Assembly (NCBI RefSeq): GCF_902859595.1
Contig: NZ_CADIJQ010000010.1
Location: forward strand, 124,001-188,000
Source: Achromobacter kerstersii
GTDB taxonomy: Bacteria; Pseudomonadota; Gammaproteobacteria; Burkholderiales; Burkholderiaceae_B
Direction of reading: 5' to 3'
Length of the DNA stretch: 64,000 nt
The notes beneath the pieces were generated by a model, which saw only the letters and a list, made by a program, of their open reading frames with translations, was not told the origin of the DNA and did not search any database. How positions within the stretch are numbered: the first letter of the stretch is position 1; every line of letters starts with the position of its first letter. The position numbers and the translations under genes were made by a program. Below are positions 7,626 through 16,164 of this stretch, piece after piece.

Positions 7626-9710
7626 CTACGGGGTTGCGGGCAGGATCAGGGCGTCCAGTACCGCAACGCCTTGTCCCGCCTCTTTGATCAGCAAAGGATT
7701 CACTTCAATTTCCGCCACGTGGGCGGGCGCGGCAAGCAGCGCATTGCCAATTGCCACGATGCTGCGGCACGCCGCCGCCAGATCGGCGCGGGGCTTGCCC
7801 CGGTAACCGTCCAGCAGCGCAAACGCCTTGAGCTCATGCAGCATCTGCAAGGCGATGTTCTCGTCCACCGGCAACAAGCGATGGCTGGTGTCTTGATAGA
7901 TCTCGGTCAGCACGCCGCCCAGGCCCACGGTCAGCACGGGTCCGAAGACAGGGTCGCGCGTGGCGCCCACGATCAGCTCTGCCACACCGCGCTCCATCTT
8001 CTGCACCATCACGCCGTCGATGCGGGCGTCCGGCTGCGCTTGCGCGGCGGCTTGGCGGACTTGATCGAACGCGGCACGTACGGCGGCGGCGTCGGCCAGC
8101 CCCAAGGCCACGCCGCCCGCTTCCGTCTTGTGCGCGATGTCGGCGCTTAGGATTTTCAGGGCTACGGGGTAGCCGGCGGCTTGAGCCTCGGCCACGGCTT
8201 CGTCGGCATCGCGGGCGCAATGCACGCGCGCCTGCGGCAAGCCAAACGCCGCAACATACGCACGCGCGTCGGCTTCGTTGCAGGGCAACGGCGGCACGGG
8301 CACCGTCTCAAGCGGCGGCATCGGGGCAATGCGCGGCTTCCCACGCGCCTCGCACCACAACAGATACGGCGCCAGCGCGGACACGGCCAGGCCCAGGTCA
8401 TCGAACACGGCCACTTCGGCCTCGCGCAAGGCGGCGCGGCTTTGCGCAAGGCCCGTGTCGATGGCGATGAACAGGCGTTGATGCTGGCGCGACGCCTCGG
8501 CCAGCGCGTCCGCCATGCGGTCGAGCATGTAGCCGGGCGCATAGACGACGACCGCGTCAATCGCGTCTGTCGTCGCCAGCGCCTGCAGCACGGTGCGCAC
8601 GAAAGCAGGATCATTGACCACGTTGCCAGTCACGTCCACCGGGTTGCCCACCATGCCGTAATCGGGAATGCCGCCGCGCAACACGGCTTGCAAGGCCTCG
8701 GGCAGATCAGGCAAGTCCAGCCCCGCGCCGATGAATTTATCGGCCAGGATGGCGCCCAATGCGCCCGACATCGTCAGCACCGCCACGCGTTTGCCCGCGC
8801 TGCGATGGCGCAGCGTGGCCAGGCTGGCCAGGTGCGCCATCTGGGCGAAGTCCGATGCCTCGATCACATTCAATTGCCGGAACGCCGCCGCGTACACGCG
8901 CCGGTCACCCGCCAGCGCAGACGTGTGCGAACGCACGGCCTGCGCGCCCTTGTCGGTATTGCCGGCCTTCAACGCAATCAGCAATTTGCCTTGGCGTTCA
9001 AGCTCGCGGCAGGCGCGCACGAAGCGTTCGCCATCGCGCAGTTGCTCGATGTAGCCCAGCACGATTTCCGTCTGCGGGTCAGCGGCCAGATATTCCAGGT
9101 ACTGCGAAAAATCCAGGCACGCTTCGTTGCCGGTGTTGATGAAGTGCGAGAACGGCAAATCCAGCTTGCGCGCGATGGCGTACACCGCTGCGCAGACGTT
9201 GCCGCTTTGCGTCAGCAGGCTGACCACGCCTGGGCCGCTCTGGGCGGGCGCGGTTTTGAAAACCGACGCAAACGCCGTGTGCGCCTGCGTGTTCAGGTTG
9301 GCAAAGCCCATGCAGTTGGGCCCGGCCACCGCCATGCCGCTTTCCGCCACGAAGGCTTCCAGTTCGTCTTGCAAGCGCTGGCCGTCGCCGCCCGCTTCCG
9401 CGAAGCCCGCGGCGTACACGATGGCCGCGCGCACGCCCTTGGCATGGCAGCGGCGCAACATGGGCGTGACGTCGGCTGCGGCAATGGCCAGCACCGCCAG
9501 GTCTACCGGTTCAGGCACAGATTCGATGTCGGGCCAGCAGCGCTTGCCGAACACTTCCTGGTACTTCGGGTTCACCGGATAGATGCCGCCCGCGTAGCCA
9601 AAGCGCGTCAGCAATTCCAGCGGCATGCCGCCGATGCGCCCCGCGTTGGCGCTGGCGCCGATCATGGCGATGGACCCCGGATTCAGCAAACAGTCCAGCG
9701 CGGCCCTCAT
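7626..9710 (-). CDS. NDP-forming acyl-CoA synthetase, fused alpha-beta
   Basis: A 694-residue acetyl-CoA synthetase (ADP-forming)-type enzyme. Residues 1-130 form the CoA-binding Rossmann domain (IAMIGASANAGRIGG). The succinyl-CoA-ligase-like flavodoxin domains follow, with the catalytic His near residue 262 in RSHTSALAGD. Residues from about 470 form an ATP-grasp domain (GYPVALKILSADIAHKTEAGG; DGVMVQKMERGVAELIVG; EINPLLI-like EVNPLLIKE). It makes an acyl-CoA from the acid and ATP, or the reverse. It overlaps the hydratase gene by 4 bp (ATGA), so the two are coupled. The acyl substrate is not known. Confidence 0.9.
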   Translation of the reverse strand: MRAALDCLLNPGSIAMIGASANAGRIGGMPLELLTRFGYAGGIYPVNPKYQEVFGKRCWPDIESVPEPVDLAVLAIAAADVTPMLRRCHAKGVRAAIVYAAGFAEAGGDGQRLQDELEAFVAESGMAVAGPNCMGFANLNTQAHTAFASVFKTAPAQSGPGVVSLLTQSGNVCAAVYAIARKLDLPFSHFINTGNEACLDFSQYLEYLAADPQTEIVLGYIEQLRDGERFVRACRELERQGKLLIALKAGNTDKGAQAVRSHTSALAGDRRVYAAAFRQLNVIEASDFAQMAHLASLATLRHRSAGKRVAVLTMSGALGAILADKFIGAGLDLPDLPEALQAVLRGGIPDYGMVGNPVDVTGNVVNDPAFVRTVLQALATTDAIDAVVVYAPGYMLDRMADALAEASRQHQRLFIAIDTGLAQSRAALREAEVAVFDDLGLAVSALAPYLLWCEARGKPRIAPMPPLETVPVPPLPCNEADARAYVAAFGLPQARVHCARDADEAVAEAQAAGYPVALKILSADIAHKTEAGGVALGLADAAAVRAAFDQVRQAAAQAQPDARIDGVMVQKMERGVAELIVGATRDPVFGPVLTVGLGGVLTEIYQDTSHRLLPVDENIALQMLHELKAFALLDGYRGKPRADLAAACRSIVAIGNALLAAPAHVAEIEVNPLLIKEAGQGVAVLDALILPATP

Positions 9711-10510
9711 GCCGTTTCGCCCTTCTTGTTGCGCTGGATGGCTTGCGCCAGCCCGCGCTCGCGCACGGCTTGAAACTCTTCGCTCAGGTGCGACAGCTGA
9801 TGCGTGTCGAAGTGCGCCGACAACGCCGTGCGGAAACCTTGCGCATCGGCCGTGCGGTTCAGTGACCGCTTGATCAGCCGCAGCCCGAACGGCGGCGCCT
9901 GCGCAATACGGCGAGCCAGCGCCAAGGTGGCTTCATCCAGTTCGGCTTCCGGCACCACGCGGTTCACCATGCCGATGCGCAGTGCTTCCTGCGCGTCGAC
10001 CTTCTCGCCGGTGTAAAGCATTTCCTTGGCCTTGCGCAGCCCCATCACCCAGGGATGGATCAGCACTTCGGTGGCGGCGGCGGCCAGCGTGTGGCCCACC
10101 GGATCAGAGAAATACGCGGTGTCGGAGCAGACCACCAGGTCGCACATATTGGCGATCATGAAGCCGCCCGCCACGCAGGCGCCTTGCACCTGGGCAATGG
10201 TGGGTTTCGGGAAATCCCAGATGCGCAGGCAGTAGCCGTAGTAACGGCGCGACTCATAGTCCCAGCGTTCTTCCACGGTGAAGTCGGCGCGCTTGGCCTG
10301 CGCTTCCTTCAGGTCATGGCCCGCCGAAAAGTGCGCGCCGCGCCCGGCCAGCACCACGACCCGCACGGAATCGTCTTGCTCGGCCCGCGTCAGGGCGTCA
10401 TCCAGTTCGTCCAGCATCTGCTGGCTTTGGGCGTTGCGCGCAGATTCGCGCGCCAGGCTGATGCGGCATACCGAGTCGAGCCGTTCGACGGCAAGGGTGG
10501 CGTATTCCAT
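9707..10510 (-). CDS. Enoyl-CoA hydratase family protein
   Basis: A 267-residue crotonase-fold protein and first gene of the operon running left. GRGAHFSAGHDLKEAQ near residue 58 and QGACVAGGFMIANMCDLVV near residue 112 are the oxyanion-hole segments. The segment normally carrying catalytic Glu residues reads YFSDPVGHTLAAAATEVLIHPW, unlike classic hydratases, so the exact reaction is open. It is divergent from the IclR regulator with a 114-bp gap containing inverted repeats. The start is ATG 10510. Confidence 0.87.
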   Translation of the reverse strand: MEYATLAVERLDSVCRISLARESARNAQSQQMLDELDDALTRAEQDDSVRVVVLAGRGAHFSAGHDLKEAQAKRADFTVEERWDYESRRYYGYCLRIWDFPKPTIAQVQGACVAGGFMIANMCDLVVCSDTAYFSDPVGHTLAAAATEVLIHPWVMGLRKAKEMLYTGEKVDAQEALRIGMVNRVVPEAELDEATLALARRIAQAPPFGLRLIKRSLNRTADAQGFRTALSAHFDTHQLSHLSEEFQAVRERGLAQAIQRNKKGETA

Positions 10511-10563
10511 AGTCTCCTCAACGCTTGCTATGCCCGCGCTCGACGGATGGCGCGGATCGATTG

Positions 10564-10609
10564 GATTGAATTAACGCACCTCAAATCCTAGAATACAAAA
10601 TATTCAATC
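10564..10609. promoter_or_regulatory. Inverted repeats in hydratase/IclR divergent gap
   Basis: GATTGAAT (10564-10571) and ATTCAATC (10602-10609) are perfect 8-bp arms. Inside the right half GAATA/TATTC (10591-10605) forms a second dyad. They lie 15-60 bp before the IclR start and are the natural place for IclR control of both transcripts. Confidence 0.5.
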
Positions 10610-10624
10610 AACTTTTCCCATAAT

Positions 10625-11398
10625 ATGAACAAATCGACCGCAACGGGCGGAACCCAAAGCATGCGGCGCGCGCTCGGCCTGCTGCGCGTGCTGGCGCAGC
10701 ACCAGGAAGACGGGCTGGATCTGCAAGGCGTCATGAACGCGACCGGGCTTGAGCGCTCCACCGCGCATCGGCTGCTGAGCTGCCTGCTGGAAGAACAATT
10801 CGCCGAACGCGACAGCAGCACGCGCCGCTACCGGCTAGGCGTGGATTCCATGCAGCTGGGGTTTGCGGCGTTGCGGCGCACTCCCCTGCTGGACGCGCTG
10901 CGCCCCTTCGCGCAAAAGCTCGCGCGGCTGTCGGGCGACACCGTGTTTCTGGTGATTCGCCAGGGCGACTACGCGCTGTGCCTGCTGCGCGAAGCGGGGT
11001 CGTTTCCGGTGAAGGTGTTCACCATTGACCAGGGCGAACGCCGCTTGCTGGGCGTGGGCGCGGGCGGCTTGGCGCTGATGGCCAGCCTGCCCGATGAAGA
11101 CATCTCCGCGCTCTATGCGCGGCATGCGGCCAGCTACGCGCAGATCGGCGTTTCCAGCAGCGCGTTGATGAAGGCCGTGAAACAGACGCGCGCCACCGGC
11201 CATGCCGAAATCGTAGACACGATCACGCCAGGAGTTTCAGGCGTGGGCGTGGCGTTTCCGGTGTCGGAACTGACCTGGGTGGCGTTCAGCTTCGGCGCCA
11301 TCAGCAGCCGGCTGGACGCGCCAAGACGCGCGGAGATGGGCGCGTTACTGCACGCCGAATGCCTGGCGTGGGCGCGGGACTATTTGGGGGATGCGTAA
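10625..11398 (+). CDS. IclR-family transcriptional regulator
   Basis: A 257-residue regulator. The winged helix spans residues 12-75 (RALGLLRVLAQHQEDGLDL; TGLERSTAHRLLSCLLEEQF; RRYRLG). The IclR effector domain follows (LSGDTVFLVIRQGDYALCL; GERRLLGVGAGGLALMASLP; GVSGVGVAFPV). It is divergent from the acyl-CoA operon at 3496-10510 and probably controls it, with a carboxylate or CoA-ester effector (inference). No clear ribosome site precedes ATG 10625. An in-frame ATG at 10661 with a GGAA 9 nt upstream is the alternative start and would still leave an intact HTH. Confidence 0.9.
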   Translation: MNKSTATGGTQSMRRALGLLRVLAQHQEDGLDLQGVMNATGLERSTAHRLLSCLLEEQFAERDSSTRRYRLGVDSMQLGFAALRRTPLLDALRPFAQKLARLSGDTVFLVIRQGDYALCLLREAGSFPVKVFTIDQGERRLLGVGAGGLALMASLPDEDISALYARHAASYAQIGVSSSALMKAVKQTRATGHAEIVDTITPGVSGVGVAFPVSELTWVAFSFGAISSRLDAPRRAEMGALLHAECLAWARDYLGDA

Positions 11399-11415
11399 CG
11401 CATCGGGGCGAGGCG

Positions 11416-11454
11416 AAAAAAAGCGGCCTCCGCCGTAACTGGCGGAGGCCGCTT
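11416..11454 (-). terminator. Rho-independent terminator of the thiolase gene
   Basis: A 14-bp stem (AAGCGGCCTCCGCC and its complement, loop GTAACT) lies 13 bp beyond the thiolase stop. On the minus strand it is followed by seven T, so it ends that transcript. On the plus strand there is no T-tract, so IclR is not clearly served. Confidence 0.85.
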
Positions 11455-11466
11455 GGGTTCAAACGC

Positions 11467-12648
11467 TTAAATGCGTTCGAAGATCGCGGCGATGCCTTGA
11501 CCGCCGCCGATGCACATCGTCACCAGCGCGTAGCGCCCGCCCACGCGTTGCAGCTCGTGCAGCGCCTTGACGGTGATGATCGCGCCGGTGGCGCCGATGG
11601 GGTGGCCCAGGCCGATGCCGCTGCCGTTCGGGTTGACCTTGGCGGGGTCCAGCTTCAGTTCGCGCGACACTGCGCACGCTTGCGCGGCGAAGGCTTCGTT
11701 GGCTTCAATGACGTCCAGCTGGTCCACCGTCAGGCCGGCGCGCTTGAGCGCGGCTTGCGTGGCCGGCACCGGGCCGATGCCCATGATGTCGGGGTCAACG
11801 CCCGCGTGGGCGTAGGCCACCAGACGCGCCAGCGGTTTGATGCCGCGCTTGGCGGCAACCGACGCGTTCATCAGCACCACGGCGCCCGCGCCGTCGTTCA
11901 GGCCCGACGCGTTGCCCGCCGTGACGGTGCCGTTCTCTTTCTGGAAAACCGGCTTCAGCGTGGCCATGGTGGCGGCCGACACGTCGCGGCGCACGTGCTC
12001 GTCGGTGTCGAACACGACTTCGCCCTTGCGCGTCTTTTGCACGACGGGAACGATCTGGTCGCGGAAGTAGCCCGCGTCGATGGCGGCGGCCGCCCGGCGG
12101 TGCGATTCGGCGGCCAGCGCGTCCTGGTCCTGACGGCTGATGCCGAACTTGGCGGCCACGTTTTCAGCGGTAACGCCCATGTGCATGCGGCCGAACGGGT
12201 CGGACAACGCGCCCGTCATCATGTCCAGCATGACGCTGTCACCCATGCGGGCGCCCCAGCGCTGCGACGGCACGATGTACGGCGCGCGGCTCATGCTTTC
12301 GGCGCCCGCGCCGATGGCGATATCGGCATCGCCCAACAAGATGGTTTGCGCTGCCGACACGATGGCCTGCAAGCCCGAGCCGCACAGGCGGTTGACGTTG
12401 AAGGCCGGGGTTTCCTTGGCGATGCCCGCGTTCATGGCGGCCACGCGCGACAGGTACATATCGCGCGGTTCGGTGTTGATGACGTGGCCGACCGCAACGT
12501 GGCCGACCTCGTCACCCTTGACGCCTGCGCGTTCCAGCGCGGCGCGGATGACAGTGGCGCCCAGGTCGCACGGCGGCACGTCTTTCAGCGCGCCCCCGAA
12601 GTCGCCAATGGCGGTGCGGACGGCCGAAGCGACGATGACTTCATTCAT
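11467..12648 (-). CDS. Acetyl-CoA acetyltransferase (thiolase)
   Basis: A 393-residue thiolase. The nucleophilic Cys is in NRLCGSGLQAIVSA near residue 89. NEAFAAQA near 340, GSGIGLGHPIGATGA near 370 and the second Cys in CIGGGQGIA near 383 complete the active site. It cleaves beta-ketoacyl-CoA or condenses acetyl-CoA in the cytoplasm. A GGAGG precedes ATG 12648. It lies 119 bp downstream of an enoyl-CoA hydratase gene on the same strand and opposite a dehydrogenase pair, so together they supply a full beta-oxidation round. Nothing in the sequence settles chain-length preference. Confidence 0.93.
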   Translation of the reverse strand: MNEVIVASAVRTAIGDFGGALKDVPPCDLGATVIRAALERAGVKGDEVGHVAVGHVINTEPRDMYLSRVAAMNAGIAKETPAFNVNRLCGSGLQAIVSAAQTILLGDADIAIGAGAESMSRAPYIVPSQRWGARMGDSVMLDMMTGALSDPFGRMHMGVTAENVAAKFGISRQDQDALAAESHRRAAAAIDAGYFRDQIVPVVQKTRKGEVVFDTDEHVRRDVSAATMATLKPVFQKENGTVTAGNASGLNDGAGAVVLMNASVAAKRGIKPLARLVAYAHAGVDPDIMGIGPVPATQAALKRAGLTVDQLDVIEANEAFAAQACAVSRELKLDPAKVNPNGSGIGLGHPIGATGAIITVKALHELQRVGGRYALVTMCIGGGQGIAAIFERI

Positions 12649-12767
12649 GGTGTTTCCTCCTTGTAATGCGCTCCATCATACTGCCGCCCACCCTCGCTTT
12701 GCCTAGGCCCGTACTCAAACCCGCCCCCTGTTTGCCTGGCCTGCATTCATGCGCGCCCGCTCTCTGC

Positions 12768-13580
12768 CTAGCCGCCAGACGGGCGTCCCGCTTTGCGCGC
12801 GGCGCGTTGTGCGATGAAGTTTTCAACCGCCTCCGCGTGCGCGGGCGTCTTGTGGGCCAGGGCCTGATAGGCGGCCGACAGCTCCAGCAAATGGTCCAGG
12901 CGGGCGTGCTGGCTTTCGCGCAACAGGCGCTTGGTCAGGCGCACGGCGTCTGGCGAATTGGCCGCGATGCGGCTGGCCAGTGCGTGCGCGGCGGGCAGCA
13001 ATTCCGTGGCCGGCACCACGCGCGACACCAGCCCCCAGTCCAACGCCGTTTGCGCGCTGATGGCGTCGCCCGTGAACGACATCTCGGCCGCCCGCGCCAT
13101 ACCGATCAAACGCGGCAGGAACCAGGCGCCGCCGTCGCCGGGAATCAACCCCAGCTTCACGAAGCTTTCCGCGAACGACGCCCCTTCGGCTGCGATGCGC
13201 ACGTCGCACATGCACGCCAGGTCGCAGCCCGCGCCGATGGCGGCGCCATTCACGGCGGCGATCGTCGGCACTTCCAGCGCATGCAACGCCAGCGGCAAAC
13301 GCTGGATGCCGTGCCGGTATTCCTGACGCAACGCGGCGCTGCCCACCTCTGGGCCAATCTGCCGCTGCATGTCGTTGATGTTGCCGCCGGATGAAAACAC
13401 ATCGCCTGCCGCCGTCACGATCAGCACCCGCACGGCGGGGTCACGTTCAATGCGTGCGAACACCGCCAGAATCTGGTCCACGATGTCGCTGCCGGTCAGC
13501 GCGTTGCGCGTAGCGGGGTCGTCCAGCGTCAACGTTGCAACGCCCTGCGCGTCCAATTCGTAATGCACACGTTCCGTCAT
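12768..13580 (-). CDS. Enoyl-CoA hydratase
   Basis: A 270-residue crotonase. VFSSGGNINDMQRQ near residue 67 and NGAAIGAGCDLACMCDVRIA near residue 105 form the oxyanion hole; FVKLGLIPGDGGAWFLPRLIG near 138 is the catalytic loop. The frame is open far upstream, but ATG 13580 with GGAG seven bases before it is the clear start. It faces the acyl-CoA dehydrogenase gene at 13780, with the concentric dyad at 13641-13705 between them. With the thiolase downstream it completes a beta-oxidation set, probably under the LysR regulator encoded at 16165. Confidence 0.9.
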   Translation of the reverse strand: MTERVHYELDAQGVATLTLDDPATRNALTGSDIVDQILAVFARIERDPAVRVLIVTAAGDVFSSGGNINDMQRQIGPEVGSAALRQEYRHGIQRLPLALHALEVPTIAAVNGAAIGAGCDLACMCDVRIAAEGASFAESFVKLGLIPGDGGAWFLPRLIGMARAAEMSFTGDAISAQTALDWGLVSRVVPATELLPAAHALASRIAANSPDAVRLTKRLLRESQHARLDHLLELSAAYQALAHKTPAHAEAVENFIAQRAARKAGRPSGG

Positions 13581-13640
13581 GCCCGCTCCTGATAGTGAAA
13601 GGGTTGATCGCCCCAGCGTAGGTGTAGGCGTTGCTTGCCG

Positions 13641-13705
13641 TCCAATATTAGTTTTCGCGCGGGTGATACGAGATTCGTATCGGAAAGCCCAAAAATAATA
13701 TTGGA
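13641..13705. promoter_or_regulatory. Two concentric inverted repeats, candidate LysR operator
   Basis: Outer arms TCCAATATTA (13641-13650) and TAATATTGGA (13696-13705) are perfect 10-bp complements. Inner arms GATACGA (13665-13671) and TCGTATC (13675-13681) are perfect 7-bp complements. Both share centre 13673. TTTT/AAAA at 13652-13655 and 13691-13694 also pair about that centre. The core contains ATAC-N7-GTAT, a T-N11-A LysR box, between the hydratase and dehydrogenase starts. Confidence 0.65.
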
Positions 13706-13779
13706 CGCGCACAGCCGCAGGCCGCGATAGTGCGCTTTCGAGCCCCCCGGCCAAGCGCCGGCCCGCACCGGAGCGCCTC

Positions 13780-14955
13780 ATGATCGACACGCTGGAACTC
13801 ACTGCCATCCCCGCCGCCGACGAAGCCTTGCGCGCCGAGGTGCGCGACTTTCTGGCCGAGACGCTGGATGGCCTGGAACCCGATGAACGCGCGCGCTCGT
13901 GGATGGGGTTCGATGCAGGCTTCAGCCGCCAACTGGCCGAACGTGGCTGGCTCGGGCTGACACTACCGCGCGAACACGGCGGCGCGGCGCGCGGACATTT
14001 CGCGCGCTTCGTGCTGTCGGAAGAACTGCTGGGCGCGGGCGCACCGGTATCGGCGCACTGGATCGCCGACCGCCAAAGCGCACCGCTGATCTTGAAGTAC
14101 GGCACGCCCGCGCAGCAGGCGTTCTACCTGCCCCGCATCTGCCGCGCCCAAGCCTTCTTCTGCATCGGCATGAGCGAACCCGGCTCGGGCTCGGACCTGG
14201 CCAGCATCCGCAGCCGCGCCGAGCCCACCGCGAACGGCTGGCGCTTGAATGGCAGCAAGATCTGGACAACCAACGCGCACCGTTCGCACTACATGATTGC
14301 GTTGGTCCGCACGTCAGGTACGGCAGAAGACCGGCATCAGGGCTTGTCGCAAGTCATCATCGACTTGTCGCTGCCCGGCGTGTCGATCCGCCCCATTGAA
14401 GACCTGGCCGGCGACGCGCATTTCTCGGAAGTGTTCTTCGACAACGTCGAGTTGGCCGACGACGCGCTGATCGGCCAGGAAGGCGCGGGCTGGGCGCAAG
14501 TGAATGCCGAGCTGGCGTTTGAACGCAGCGGGCCGGAACGTTTGTATTCCAGCATCGCGCTGCTGGAGTGTTGGCTGACGCATTGCCGTCGCCGTTCGGG
14601 TCACACGAACCCCGCTGATATGGCAGACCACCAGAACGATCATGCGGTGCTGGGCAGCATCCTGTCGCAGATGGCGGTGCTGCGCGCTCTGTCCGTGGCG
14701 GTGGCGGGCAAGCTCGCGGCAGGCGCCAGCCCTGCCGTCGAAGCCGCGCTGGTGAAGGACTTGGGCACAGCGCTGGAACAACAGATTCCACGCCTGATCG
14801 GCGACGCGCTGGGCCGCCATCCCAATACGCCGATTCCCTTGCCACTGATGCGCACGCTGGCGTACCTGGAGCAGGTGGCGCCCACGTTCTCGTTGCGCGG
14901 CGGTACGCGCGAAATCCTGCGCGGCATCATCGCGCGCGGGCTGGGACTTCGATAA
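13780..14955 (+). CDS. Acyl-CoA dehydrogenase, full-length FAD enzyme
   Basis: A 391-residue enzyme. GMSEPGSGSDLASIRSRAE near residue 128 and GSKIWTTNAHRSHYMIALVRT near 160 are the flavin domain motifs. The C-terminus GGTREILRGIIARGLGLR is the equivalent of GGTSEIQRNxIA. The ATG at 13780 is the first in frame. It begins a plus-strand operon with a short dehydrogenase 5 bp downstream and a LysR gene further on. It is divergent from hydratase and thiolase genes, which would carry out the next steps. The substrate is unknown. Confidence 0.92.
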   Translation: MIDTLELTAIPAADEALRAEVRDFLAETLDGLEPDERARSWMGFDAGFSRQLAERGWLGLTLPREHGGAARGHFARFVLSEELLGAGAPVSAHWIADRQSAPLILKYGTPAQQAFYLPRICRAQAFFCIGMSEPGSGSDLASIRSRAEPTANGWRLNGSKIWTTNAHRSHYMIALVRTSGTAEDRHQGLSQVIIDLSLPGVSIRPIEDLAGDAHFSEVFFDNVELADDALIGQEGAGWAQVNAELAFERSGPERLYSSIALLECWLTHCRRRSGHTNPADMADHQNDHAVLGSILSQMAVLRALSVAVAGKLAAGASPAVEAALVKDLGTALEQQIPRLIGDALGRHPNTPIPLPLMRTLAYLEQVAPTFSLRGGTREILRGIIARGLGLR

Positions 14956-14960
14956 GGACG

Positions 14961-16010
14961 ATGACCATGGACACCTTGCTTGGCGACGCCGCCGAACGCC
15001 TGTTTGCCCAAACCTGCACGCCTGCCCTGCTGCGCGCCGCGGAACAGGGCCATAGCATTGCCGCCGCGTGGCAGGCCTGCGAAGACGCAGGCTTTGCGGA
15101 TGCGCTGGTGCCCGAAGCGCAAGGCGGCGCGGGCCTGGATTTGGCCGACGCGCTGCCCGTGGTGTTGGCAGCCGGGCGGCATCTTTGCCCCTACCCCATC
15201 GCGCACACCGTGCTGGCGCGCGCCTGGCTCGCCCGCGCCGGACACGCCGTGCCAAAGGGGTCCATCGCCATCGCCGCGCAGGGTTTGTCGATGCAGCAGG
15301 ATCGCATGACAGGCGTGAACGTGCCTTGGGTGCGCGTTGCGGACTATGTTCTAGCGCAGGCTGACGGGCACGTCTGGCTGCTGCCTGTTGCGGCCGGCTG
15401 CGTCGCGCCCAACGGCGTGCACGGCAGTCTGGATGGCGAAGCGTCTTGGGGCTTGCGTGCAGCCGTCCGCGTGGATGGCGAAGCGGCCGGGGCATCACGT
15501 ATTGCCAACCGGGAGCATGGCGACGCTCCGTTGGATGAACTCGCCGCCATCGCCTATGCCGGCCTGATGGCCGGCGCCATGGATCGCGTGTTGGCGATGA
15601 CGCTGGACTATGCCAACCAACGCACGCAATTTGGCAAAGCCATCGGCCGGTTTCAGGCGGTGCAGCAACAGATCAGCGTCATGGCAGAACACGTGTGGGC
15701 CGCGCGCATGGCGGCGCAACTGGCGTTTCAGGGGCGCGGCGGCCAGCCGCAAGCGTTGATGGCCGCATTGGGCAAAGCGCGCACCAGCCAGGCCGCACCG
15801 CTAGTCGCAGACATTGCGCACGCGGTGCATGGCGCAATCGGCATCACGGCGGAATTCGACTTGCAGTGCTACACAAGACGGCTGCGCGACTGGCGTCTGG
15901 CGGGCGGCTCGGAATCGTATTGGCACGCGCGGATTGGCGCGGCGGCGTTGAGTAGCCATCACGATGCGCTGACGTATCTGCGTACCGAACTCCAAGGGGC
16001 GGCGGGCTGA
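14961..16010 (+). CDS. Acyl-CoA dehydrogenase, short partner subunit
   Basis: A 349-residue acyl-CoA dehydrogenase-fold protein 5 bp after the full-length enzyme. The N-terminal helical part (EQGHSIAAAWQACEDAGFADALVPEAQGGAG) and C-terminal helices (MTLDYANQRTQFGKAIGRFQAVQQQI near residue 210) are intact. The SEPGxGSD middle motif is missing. By analogy with adjacent heteromeric dehydrogenases it probably forms a complex with the 13780 product. It mirrors the pair at 4317-6606. ATG 14961 and ATG 14967 are both possible starts. Confidence 0.87.
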   Translation: MTMDTLLGDAAERLFAQTCTPALLRAAEQGHSIAAAWQACEDAGFADALVPEAQGGAGLDLADALPVVLAAGRHLCPYPIAHTVLARAWLARAGHAVPKGSIAIAAQGLSMQQDRMTGVNVPWVRVADYVLAQADGHVWLLPVAAGCVAPNGVHGSLDGEASWGLRAAVRVDGEAAGASRIANREHGDAPLDELAAIAYAGLMAGAMDRVLAMTLDYANQRTQFGKAIGRFQAVQQQISVMAEHVWAARMAAQLAFQGRGGQPQALMAALGKARTSQAAPLVADIAHAVHGAIGITAEFDLQCYTRRLRDWRLAGGSESYWHARIGAAALSSHHDALTYLRTELQGAAG

Positions 16011-16026
16011 CAGCGAAGCGCCGGAG

Positions 16027-16056
16027 AGCAACGTCCCGGATAGCAACGTCCCGGAT
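16027..16056. repeat. Two direct 15-bp repeats
   Basis: AGCAACGTCCCGGAT occurs twice in tandem between the short dehydrogenase stop and the LysR start, followed by partial copies (GATAGCGAAG, GATACCGAAG). No function is evident. Confidence 0.8.
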
Positions 16057-16164
16057 AGCGAAGAGCATGATGCCAACGGACCCGATACCGAAGGGATAGC
16101 ACCGATGCCGAATCCGATACGCGGGCCGTATCATCCTGGGCAACCCTCGCCCCGGACCGCCCCC

